This document shows positions 1 through 6,569 of a stretch of 64,000 nt of DNA, in pieces. The DNA is taken from NCBI RefSeq assembly GCF_003202755.1, contig NZ_QGLK01000003.1, positions 1-64,000 of the forward strand, in the 5' to 3' direction. The stretch comes from Bifidobacterium asteroides (GTDB lineage: Bacteria > Actinomycetota > Actinomycetes > Actinomycetales > Bifidobacteriaceae). A program made the translations under genes and the position numbers. The notes under the pieces are model-generated. The model searched no databases. It worked only from the letters and a program-made list of their open reading frames with translations, and was not told where the DNA came from. Position 1 is the first letter of the stretch, and every line of letters begins with the position of its first letter.

Positions 1-31
1 ATCGAACAGGAACGGGCACCCCTGCAAGACC

Positions 32-60
32 CCTATTAACAACCCGACCTATTAACAACC
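32..60. repeat. 13-bp direct repeat, two copies
   Basis: The 13-mer cctattaacaacc occurs at 32-44 and again at 48-60, so the two copies start 16 bases apart. The flanking DNA is A/C-rich and holds no gene that I can support. The repeat lies downstream of the 66-residue gene and could be a protein-binding site or simple low-complexity DNA. Nothing else in 1-128 is recognisable. Confidence 0.5.
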
Positions 61-128
61 ACCCAACACGCTTACAGCCACAAGGCCAAACCCCCAACAT
101 AAACAACGCGTTTAGTTCCTATAGCCCC

Positions 129-329
129 CTAATCCTGGCTGACTTTGAGCCGGAAGTTGGACGGGTCGTAGTTGCCCATCTTGACGAGCTTGTTGAGTGC
201 CCTGGTGGCGCCTTGCTCGGTCTTCCATGATTTTCCGTAGAAGAAGGGGCTCTCCATCCAGTTGGGATCTGGCTGCCAGGGGTCGTCGTAGGTGGTGGGG
301 GTGGTGAACTGTTCGATTGTGTATCGCAT
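129..329 (-). CDS. 66-residue protein of the amidoligase operon
   Basis: I do not recognise this small acidic/aromatic protein. The ATG at 329 is preferred over the longer upstream reading because AAGGAG lies just upstream (about 335-340) and the upstream extension is low-complexity Arg/Ser. The N-terminal half carries many Pro, Asp and Trp residues (DDPWQPDPNW around 15-24). The C-terminal half is more basic and has a GYxDPSNFR-like stretch (NYDPSNFRLK). It is the third gene after the amidoligase and the glutamine-amidotransferase-like gene, separated from them by about 330 bases that contain a large inverted repeat. A role as substrate or accessory of the upstream enzymes is inference from position only. 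Confidence 0.7.
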   Translation of the reverse strand: MRYTIEQFTTPTTYDDPWQPDPNWMESPFFYGKSWKTEQGATRALNKLVKMGNYDPSNFRLKVSQD

Positions 330-334
330 GTCTG

Positions 335-487
335 CTCCTTGTTGGGTTGTCCGTTTGAACAAGTGGAGCGGTGGCGAGCAGCGCACGGAGGGCTCTCGCG
401 TGCGGCGGCTTCGCCGACGCTCCGACGGGCCCGTAGGAGCAGCGCAGTTACAGTCGGAACGACTCAAACGGACAACCCAACAAGGAG
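335..487. repeat. Perfect 24-bp inverted repeat covering the ribosome-binding site
   Basis: Arms at 335-358 and 464-487 are exact reverse complements, with about 105 bases between them. On the minus-strand transcript the distal arm ends in AAGGAG, seven bases or so before the ATG of the 66-residue gene, and the proximal arm contains the matching CUCCUU. Folding would therefore hide the ribosome-binding site. The interior has further short hairpins. It could be a translational switch, a transcript-stabilising stem, or the footprint of an invertible or mobile segment. Confidence 0.85.
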
Positions 488-659
488 CCTGCCGGGAGAG
501 CCAAGGCGGGTCGCCGCTCTGTTCCGTTCCGGGGTCCTCCTTGGTCGGGGCTGGTTGGCTGTCTTGTCCCGACGGATTCCCGCCGTCGCCCGTGTCCGGG
601 TTCCGGCGGGTCCTCAGCTCCGGTTGTCTCCTGCCGGCGCGAGTGGGACGCTGGTTCGC

Positions 660-1289
660 TCAGACCCCGTGTGTGCCGGCATAGTCGGGTATGTCGAGCC
701 CGGCTTCGATGGCCCCTTGCCGGTAGCCGTCGTCCCATGCCTCCTGCCATATGCCGTAGGGGTCGTCCGGGTCCATGAGCGTCCAATTCGTGTTGCTCAC
801 TTGGAATGTTCCGCGCTCGCCTTCGATGTCCTGGCCGCCGGCCAGCCATTCGATTCGTCCGTCCTGGTCGATGAGGGCGAACTTGCCTTGGCTGCCGTCC
901 GTGAGCGAGTCCCTGCCGTGCTCCCAGGCGTTGATGGCGTTGCGGGAGTCCGAGGCGTGGGGGCCGTGGGTGTATCGCTGGGCTATGCCGTTGTGGGCGA
1001 TGTATCCCGTCCGCCCGTTCTTCTTGTAGGCGAAGGGGTGGGTGTTCTCCTCAGCCACCTCGCCGTGGGTGGCCAGGCGGAAGTGCAGGAGGAAGGGGGC
1101 CCGGGAGAACGTCTCGTGGTTGGCGATGATGAAGCCCAGGGTCTTGTGGTTGTCGGCGTTGCGGTAGCGGCGCAGCCGCTGTCCGTCATGCCAGGCGATG
1201 CCGGCCCCGTCGGGGTTGGCCTCGCTCATGAGGGCCAGTTGGGTGGTGGTGGGCATGGCCCCTGCCGGGGCGGTGACGATGACGCACAT
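660..1289 (-). CDS. Class II glutamine amidotransferase-like protein
   Basis: This is an Ntn-hydrolase of the GATase-II type, the fold that frees ammonia from glutamine or cleaves related amide bonds. Cys2 follows the initiator Met and would become the N-terminal nucleophile. The family blocks are visible in order: ANPDGAGIAW near residue 23, HFRLATHG near 68 followed by NTHPF, and AHNG near 98. At 209 residues it is a stand-alone domain without a synthase partner fused to it. Its ATG overlaps the TGA of the amidoligase gene by one base (TGATG), so the two are probably translationally coupled. Amidoligase plus GATase-II pairs are known from comparative genomics of mobile elements and phages. 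The real substrate cannot be told from sequence. Confidence 0.85.
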   Translation of the reverse strand: MCVIVTAPAGAMPTTTQLALMSEANPDGAGIAWHDGQRLRRYRNADNHKTLGFIIANHETFSRAPFLLHFRLATHGEVAEENTHPFAYKKNGRTGYIAHNGIAQRYTHGPHASDSRNAINAWEHGRDSLTDGSQGKFALIDQDGRIEWLAGGQDIEGERGTFQVSNTNWTLMDPDDPYGIWQEAWDDGYRQGAIEAGLDIPDYAGTHGV

Positions 1290-2347
1290 CAGACGGTCAC
1301 CTCCTCGCGCCGGCGGACGGCCAGCCGCTCGGATATCGGCAGGGGTGCTGGCATGGCGGCCCGGTAGGCGGTGCGGCTCATGGCTTGTATGTCCGTGGCG
1401 CGCAGGGTGCCCGGCTCACTGTGTTGGAAGCAGCGCCACATGGTGTGGGCCCAGGTGATGGCCGGTATGAGCTTGCCGGCCGTGCCGTGGTGCCAGGGGC
1501 CGAAGGTGCGCAGTTCGATGGTGTCGCAGTGCTCGTCGTTGACGGCGCAGAACTTGCTCCCGTAGTGGCCGTGCGAGAGCCTGCACCAGCTGTTTTCGAG
1601 CGGCTTCATGTGGCGCATGTTCAGGTCGTCGGCCTGGTGGTCGTCCAGGCCGGACAGGGCCCAGTACCAGCGGGAGGCTCGCTGCCGGGCGGTGCGGGAC
1701 AGGTGCATGTGGCCGCCCGAGTGCTCCTGCTCCATGTCGGGGCGTATGCCGTCCACCAGGGCGTGCAGGTCGCGCAGGGTGCCGGGGTCGGCGGTCAGGG
1801 GGTTGGTCTGGTATTCCAACGACCCCTCCTCGTGCATGCTGCCGTCCAGGCACCAGCCGGCGATGAGCAGGCTGTTCTTGAGCGCGTCCTGGTCGTGGCC
1901 GCCTTCGACCTCGATTTCCAGCCCGAAGGTGAAGGGGTCGCGGGCTTTGGCGTTGCCGGCGTAGGGGCTGAGGTATTGCGGCTCCGAGTGGCGCTCCTCC
2001 GAGCAGCCGGGGCAGAACGGCTCGTCGCTGTCGTCGCCGTAGGGGTAGTACACGTCCTCGTAGCAGCAGGGGTCGCCACAGGCCTGGCAGGTCCGCCGGC
2101 AGTCGGTGCACACCGGCCGGCCGCAGGTCTCGCACCAGCCCGGCGTCCAGGTCGTGTACCTCTCGCCGGGGTCGTCGTCTCTGCCGCATTCCCAGCAGTG
2201 GGGGGCGCAGTCCGCGCAGTACCGCAGGGCCCCCCAGCGCCTCGTGCAGTCCGGGCAGCAGCCCTTGCCGCATTCATGGCATTGGGTCGGAGCCTGCTTG
2301 CTGCCGCACAGGTGGCAGGTGGCCGGGGTCGTCGTGGTGTCCGTCAT
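1289..2347 (-). CDS. Zinc-ribbon protein with amidoligase (glutamine-synthetase-like) domain
   Basis: The first 135 residues hold at least seven CxxC knuckles (the first is CHLC at 11-14), forming zinc ribbons or RING-like fingers. The rest matches the Amidoligase_2 family, an ATP-dependent COOH-NH2 ligase fold related to glutamine synthetase. Visible motifs are GLEIEVE (142-148), EYQTNPL near 178, GGHMHLS with His213 and His215, CRLS..HYGSKFCAVN, and IELRTF near 277-282. The start at 2347 is chosen because GAAAGG lies about 10 bases upstream; a longer frame reaches 2428. The gene heads a three-gene operon with the GATase-II protein. It probably makes amide or isopeptide links on a peptide or protein, with the fingers recognising the target; that is inference. 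Confidence 0.85.
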   Translation of the reverse strand: MTDTTTTPATCHLCGSKQAPTQCHECGKGCCPDCTRRWGALRYCADCAPHCWECGRDDDPGERYTTWTPGWCETCGRPVCTDCRRTCQACGDPCCYEDVYYPYGDDSDEPFCPGCSEERHSEPQYLSPYAGNAKARDPFTFGLEIEVEGGHDQDALKNSLLIAGWCLDGSMHEEGSLEYQTNPLTADPGTLRDLHALVDGIRPDMEQEHSGGHMHLSRTARQRASRWYWALSGLDDHQADDLNMRHMKPLENSWCRLSHGHYGSKFCAVNDEHCDTIELRTFGPWHHGTAGKLIPAITWAHTMWRCFQHSEPGTLRATDIQAMSRTAYRAAMPAPLPISERLAVRRREEVTV

Positions 2348-2579
2348 GGTGTCTCGCCTTTCGTGAGCTCTCGGATTGGACGGGCACGTCAGGCCAGGCG
2401 TGGCGCATGGCATGATGGGTCCGGCCAATCCGCACCCAGGCCAGGTAGAACGAGTCTGGTCCAGTGAACCGCCCTGGGGCGGTGAACGACAGGAATCAGC
2501 GCGAGCGATCCGAAGGATCGTGAGCTCCGTCTCCCTTGCGCCGCCGCAGATCCATGATCCTCTTCCGTGATATCCTTAT

Positions 2580-2597
2580 GAGATATTTTGATATCTC
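2580..2597. promoter_or_regulatory. Candidate operator of the XRE regulator
   Basis: gagatat (2580-2586) and atatctc (2591-2597) form a 7-bp dyad with a four-base spacer, and a third copy of gatatc lies at 2569-2574. The site is 26 bases before the ATG of the helix-turn-helix gene, the usual place for autoregulation. Confidence 0.5.
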
Positions 2598-2622
2598 TTA
2601 GCGATACGTAAGGTGCTGACCG

Positions 2623-3087
2623 ATGACTCGAATCTTCGCCGCGAGCACGCGGTCCAAGGCCGACTTCCAGGCCCTTCGTGACCTGGTCGGCCTGAATCAG
2701 GTCGATGTGGCTGACGCCCTTGGCGTCAGCCCGATCACCGTCAGAAAATGGGAGGACCCCAAGGCCTTCGCAATGCCCAAGCAAGCCGCCTGGCACTTCC
2801 TGGAGGACGTCTTGGACTTCATCGAACACAAGAGCGCCGACCTGGCCGGCCATGCATATAAAGCCGCCCAACGAGCCCGTGACGCCGGCAAGGAGCCCGA
2901 GCCGGTCCTGCTGGTCTACTGGCGCACGCGCGAGGACTGGGACAACTCACCGATCGGCCAGTCCAACGAGATCCCGGTGATCGGCAACTACTGGAAGGTC
3001 GAGAACGCCATCACCAGGACCACGGCCCTGCGCCTGGCAAAGGACGCCACCCCGTTCAGCGTCGTCTACGCTCAGCCACGGCCCTAA
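2623..3087 (+). CDS. XRE-type helix-turn-helix regulator with C-terminal domain
   Basis: A helix-turn-helix occupies about residues 15-50 (FQALRDLVGLNQVDVADALG then SPITVRKWE). An alpha-rich linker and a separate C-terminal region (VLLVYWRTREDWD, then IPVIGNYWKVENAI) follow. The two-part architecture recalls YdiL/Aca2-type (DUF1870) regulators, which carry the same order of HTH and C-terminal dimer domain, but the match is topological and I cannot verify homology. GTGC-TGACCG precedes the ATG and no strong Shine-Dalgarno is visible. It stands alone between the amidoligase operon (divergent) and the ncRNA-Abi locus. It may control either or both. Confidence in the DNA-binding role is good, in the subfamily low. 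Confidence 0.8.
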   Translation: MTRIFAASTRSKADFQALRDLVGLNQVDVADALGVSPITVRKWEDPKAFAMPKQAAWHFLEDVLDFIEHKSADLAGHAYKAAQRARDAGKEPEPVLLVYWRTREDWDNSPIGQSNEIPVIGNYWKVENAITRTTALRLAKDATPFSVVYAQPRP

Positions 3088-3109
3088 GCCATAAGCAAAG
3101 CATTAGGGT

Positions 3110-3138
3110 TTGCGCTCGGCGCCGGCATGATGTAGACT
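3110..3138 (+). promoter_or_regulatory. Promoter candidate for the ncRNA/Abi locus
   Basis: TTGCGC (3110-3115) and TAGACT (3133-3138) are separated by 17 bases, a plausible sigma-70-type promoter that would start transcription near 3145, about 80 bases before the abi ATG. Confidence 0.45.
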
Positions 3139-3144
3139 CAATCA

Positions 3145-3210
3145 TGTTAGAAGCCGCCACTGCCTCTACTGCCTTTCGGGGTGGAATGCATACTATGGCG
3201 GTACTTTTTT
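3145..3210 (+). ncRNA. Structured small RNA candidate upstream of the Abi/HEPN gene
   Basis: The stretch between the promoter candidate and the abi start does not encode a protein of note. It folds as a hairpin: GCCGCCA at 3153-3159 pairs with TGGCGGT at 3196-3202 (one G-U pair), with a smaller inner stem around CC-tttc-GG at 3172-3179, and is followed at once by TAC and six T residues (3205-3210), as in an intrinsic terminator. Abi_2/AbiF-type HEPN genes have been described with an upstream non-coding RNA that acts as antitoxin. The position, size and terminator fit that arrangement. It could also simply be an attenuator in the abi leader. Confidence 0.5.
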
Positions 3211-3223
3211 ACCTGGAGGGCGC

Positions 3224-4207
3224 ATGGCATCCACAACCGTAGCCAAGCTGCCCCCATACCCCAGCCACCCGTACCGCAGTTCCATGGACCTGGCCCAGCT
3301 CCTTGTGGACAACGGGCTGACGGGTATCAGCGTCCAGGACCTTGCCGGGCGAATAGACCTGGTCGGCTACTACCGCCTCAAGGGTTACTGGTATCCGTTC
3401 CTCACCCCTGTGGCAGGTGCCAGAAAACGCAAACTGCCCTTCCTGTCCCGCACGTCCTGGGATTCCATCTGGGAACGCTACGTGTTCGACCAGGAATTGC
3501 GCACCATCGTCTTCGACGGCATCGTCGGCATCGAGGTCCATCTCAAAAGCTACATGGCATCAGAGCTGGCCAAGGCAACTGGGCCGTTCGGCTATACCGC
3601 GCCGGATGGCCTGCCCGGGCTCAGCCCCGAGGAACACAGGAACGCGATCGCCAATATCACCAGCGACTACCAGCGGTCGTCGCTGCCTCAGCTACGACAT
3701 TTCAGAGCCACGTATTCCGATCCGCTGCCGCCCATCTGGATGCTGGTGGACTGCCTTTCCTACGGTGATTTCAAGAAGATCTTCTACAAGGGCGCCGATC
3801 CTTCAATCAAACGGCAGTTGGCACTGCAGCTTGGCATCATGTCCAACAAGCCCGGCGTCAGCAACGAGAAACTGCTGCGCGACTGGCTGGAAAACATTCG
3901 AATCGCCCGCAACAAGACCGCCCATCACGACCGCTTCTGGAACTGCATCGACCCCAAGATGACACCCATCAAGCCCAAGCTGTACCCCAACGACGCTACT
4001 TGGTGGGGCAACCAATGGGAGCCCTTCCGCCGGCCGGAGTCAAAAGGCCCGGCTGGATTCCTGACCATGGAGCACTACCTGCTGAACCAGCTAGGCATCA
4101 CCTACTGGCGCAACAACTTCGTGGGACTGATGAACCGTTACCCCGGCATCCCCCTGAAACACATGGGCTTCCCGGACAACTGGCAGTCACTGCCCATCTG
4201 GCAGTGA
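3224..4207 (+). CDS. Abi_2 family (AbiD/AbiF-type) HEPN abortive-infection protein
   Basis: The product matches the Abi_2 family of phage-resistance proteins. The N-terminal block reads L-x-D-x-G-L ... I-D-L-V-G-Y-Y-R-L-K-G-Y-W, which is the family's entry motif, and the C-terminal part carries the HEPN active site Rx4H as R229-N-K-T-A-H234 within IRIARNKTAHHDRFWN. HEPN proteins of this group act as RNases, usually held in check until infection. The length (327 residues) is normal and GGAGG sits close before the ATG at 3224. An upstream XRE-type regulator and a structured RNA candidate suggest a regulated defence or toxin-antitoxin unit. The identity of the RNA target is unknown. An ATG-less extension upstream was rejected since it overlaps the terminator-like hairpin. 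Confidence 0.9.
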   Translation: MASTTVAKLPPYPSHPYRSSMDLAQLLVDNGLTGISVQDLAGRIDLVGYYRLKGYWYPFLTPVAGARKRKLPFLSRTSWDSIWERYVFDQELRTIVFDGIVGIEVHLKSYMASELAKATGPFGYTAPDGLPGLSPEEHRNAIANITSDYQRSSLPQLRHFRATYSDPLPPIWMLVDCLSYGDFKKIFYKGADPSIKRQLALQLGIMSNKPGVSNEKLLRDWLENIRIARNKTAHHDRFWNCIDPKMTPIKPKLYPNDATWWGNQWEPFRRPESKGPAGFLTMEHYLLNQLGITYWRNNFVGLMNRYPGIPLKHMGFPDNWQSLPIWQ

Positions 4208-4658
4208 AGCCTGCACCCTTTTCACCCAATAATACTGCGACTAGAATAGGCAGGCAGTTTTGGCGTATAGCCTTATTCCAGGCTCGTATTGAGGGGCAAG
4301 CTGGTTCCGGTCGCGTGGCGACCGGAACCAGTGCGGCAGCAGTATGGTCGAGCTGATCCAGCTCGGCGGGGTTTCGGGGCGGCGGCCCCGATACAAGCTT
4401 TGCTGCCCACCTAAGTCAGATGGCTTTTCACAGAAAGTAGGACATACCCGAACCACTAGATCGCAGGCCACCACCATTTGGGCAGCGCACGGTTCCATAG
4501 TGTTATCGCTGGCCATGTCTCAATAATGCAAGATTCACCGATAGTAATCTCAAAGAGGATTCCATCAGAACCTCAACCAGTCATCCAGCTCCTCTGCTCG
4601 TTCTCATGTCCGGCTTGTCAAAGCTCTCCCCTGCCAAGCAACCCACCAACCCTGCGAT
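4208..4658. other. Gene-free stretch with two strong hairpins
   Basis: No coding signal is convincing here. It holds the 14-bp palindrome at 4301-4331 and a second GC-rich dyad at about 4375-4393 (tcgggg ... ccccga). Confidence 0.6.
4301..4331. repeat. Perfect 14-bp hairpin
   Basis: ctggttccggtcgc (4301-4314) and gcgaccggaaccag (4318-4331) are exact complements with a three-base loop. No T-run follows on either side, so it is not a standard intrinsic terminator. It could be a repetitive extragenic palindrome, a mobile-element end or a transcript-protecting stem. Confidence 0.8.
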
Positions 4659-4901
4659 GTGCGACCACTTCACCAGGAGCTGATGGACACGGACTTCACC
4701 GACACCCACCACTTCGAGGTGCCGGTCACCTTCTGTGAGGGCAGACAGGACCACCACGTCTCCTCCGCCGTCGCCCGCGACTGGTACGAGACAATCGACA
4801 GCCCCAAAAGCTGGCACTGGTTCGATCGCTCCGGCCACTTCCCCCAATGGGAGGAACCCGACCGCTTCCTGGGATGTGTGCTGCAAGACTTAAGTCAATA
4901 A
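4659..4901 (+). pseudogene. C-terminal remnant of an alpha/beta hydrolase
   Basis: The 80-residue frame matches only the last third of an alpha/beta hydrolase of the proline-iminopeptidase-like type: VPVTFCEGRQDHHVSS supplies the acid loop (the Asp of RQD), and WFDRSGHFPQWEEPDRF supplies the catalytic His. The nucleophile elbow and the first 200 residues are absent upstream. It lies just ahead of another hydrolase gene on the same strand. It is almost certainly non-functional. Confidence 0.75.
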
Positions 4902-5004
4902 CTGATCGCAGAACCGGAATCCTTTTTTTGCCGAGAAAGCACTTCCTCAATATGCTTTTACTGCTGCTCTGCCACAAGCTGTCAGCTACTGTAGACTCGT
5001 CTAT

Positions 5005-5949
5005 ATGCTCCAAGTAATTACGAGGAATCCCCTGGAAGATAAGGGCGAAGCACAATACCGTCAGCTGGTGAGAGTGGGACATAAACTACTGAGTGTCGCG
5101 GTGTTCGGGGACACACATGGTAGCGTCCCGAAACTGGTGCTGCTTTCAGGGTGTGGAACCCCTTCCCCTCTGTATGATTTCAAGGCTCTCATTACTAGAC
5201 TGCAAAACTCATACTGTCTGATTGTGGTGGAGAAGTCCGGGTACGGGTTTAGTGACTGGTCTCGGGACCCCAGAGATATCGACACGATGTTGGATGAGAC
5301 CAGGGCGGCGCTGCACGGGGCCGGAGTGACTGGGCCCTATGTGCTCCTCCCCCACTCAATGTCTGGGCTTGAAGCACTTTACTGGACCAAGAAGTACCCT
5401 GCCGAGGTGGAGGCCATCATCGGATTGGATATGGCCACGCCACAGGCTTATGAGACGCGCAACCTGGTGCCTCCCGCCGCAGCCACAGCACTGTTGGGCG
5501 CCCTTTGCCGGACAGGACTTCCTCGTCTCCTGCCCAGACTGACCGCGGACCAGTCACCCGCCATCAAAGCAGGAAATTTGTCTGCTGAAGATAAGGCGGT
5601 CTACCGGACCCTCTTCTTCAAGAACTTCATGGATCCAGACATCCAGCGAGAGATCAACACGGTCAACGCCAACGCCCGCAAGGTTGCGGAAGCTGGATTG
5701 CCACAGATCAAGATGCTGCAACTGGTTTCCAACGGGAAAGGCACTGGCTTCAGCAAGGATGAGTGGCGATCCATCCAAGAATCCTTCAAAGCGCAGCAAG
5801 GTAACTCACAGATACGGTATTTCGATGCCCCTCATTATCTCCACGACTATGTGCCTGAAAAAATGTCCGAGGCCATCAGGGATTTTATAAGCGGAAAACC
5901 TGACCGATCCAGCAAGGTTATCCGGCACACACTTACATCTCATCCCTGA
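5005..5949 (+). CDS. Alpha/beta hydrolase, N-terminus probably frameshifted
   Basis: An alpha/beta hydrolase of the membrane-anchored type found in Gram-positive bacteria. The oxyanion-loop region LLSGCG (about 47-52), the nucleophile elbow LPHSMSG (about 114-120, a variant of GxSxG with Pro at the first position) and the final His in APHYLHDYV are visible. Homologues normally begin with a transmembrane anchor. Here a hydrophobic leader (MLLLLLCHKLSATVDSS) can be read from 4952 in another frame and ends at a stop 5 codons later, so the original start may have been lost by a frameshift near 5000. The ATG at 5005 has no good ribosome-binding site. The enzyme might be inactive or unanchored. Confidence 0.65.
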   Translation: MLQVITRNPLEDKGEAQYRQLVRVGHKLLSVAVFGDTHGSVPKLVLLSGCGTPSPLYDFKALITRLQNSYCLIVVEKSGYGFSDWSRDPRDIDTMLDETRAALHGAGVTGPYVLLPHSMSGLEALYWTKKYPAEVEAIIGLDMATPQAYETRNLVPPAAATALLGALCRTGLPRLLPRLTADQSPAIKAGNLSAEDKAVYRTLFFKNFMDPDIQREINTVNANARKVAEAGLPQIKMLQLVSNGKGTGFSKDEWRSIQESFKAQQGNSQIRYFDAPHYLHDYVPEKMSEAIRDFISGKPDRSSKVIRHTLTSHP

Positions 5950-6569
5950 ATCAGTTCCAAGCAATCTCATTTTATGCAGTCAGACGATTTCTGTGCCAAT
6001 GTCATCAGACACTTCCTTCTGGCTAATCCAATCGGGCACATTTCGGGCACATCGCTACCCATAAGTACCCGTATCAGCTTGCATCAGTTCATACTTGGAA
6101 TCTGCTAGAATTGGCAGTATTCCTTGGATAGTTAGCAGCAGTTAAAGGCAGCTCGCATGTACCAGAACAGCGGCTTATCTTACAAGGGGTCGCGGGTTCA
6201 AATCCCGCCGGCCCGACCAATAGCAGCGATTCGATTTTAAAGAGCCTCGGAATTATTCCTGAGCGCTTTTGGATTGATGTAAGATTGCATAGTTCGGTTT
6301 CAAATTCACTAATGCGTTGGGGTTAATTCCGACGTATTGAGCATCTGTGACTAATTAGAATTGTGCCATTCAGATTGTTCTACAAGTGTACGACGTGTCA
6401 AAATCCATAAACTATATCGGTGTACAATATTATTATTGCTACTACTGCTACGGAAAGGTGTGAATTCCTTTTTGCTAAAAATAGTTATTTGATATGTCCT
6501 GATGGAAACTTGAGAGCCATTACGTGTGACGGCAAATTTGGATGCATTGCAGTTACATCGTAAAAACCG
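5950..6569. other. Gene-free stretch containing a tRNA-derived scar
   Basis: No protein gene is supported. Near 6034-6075 there is a tandem-like gggcacattt/cgggcacatc motif. The tRNA 3' fragment at 6192-6219 is the only recognisable element. After 6240 the DNA turns AT-rich, which marks a change of origin. Confidence 0.6.
6192..6219 (+). mobile_element. tRNA 3'-end fragment, likely attachment-site scar
   Basis: The sequence has a perfect T-arm (gcggg, loop ttcaaat, cccgc at 6192-6208), then a 7-base acceptor strand cggcccg, discriminator a and encoded cca (6209-6219). The bases that would make the 5' acceptor strand (cgggccg) and a D-arm are absent from the 80 bases upstream, so this is not a whole tRNA. 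Such 3' ends are the usual duplicated core of integrative elements. No integrase lies beside it in this window. The element could extend to the left, beyond the amidoligase operon. Confidence 0.7.

Noticed and set aside
339-1367. 342-codon plus-strand frame in the amidotransferase region
   Set aside because: Shadow of the coupled minus-strand genes, Val/Gly/Arg-rich.
6120-6219. A complete tRNA gene
   Set aside because: The 5' acceptor strand and D-arm that would pair with the 3' half are missing.
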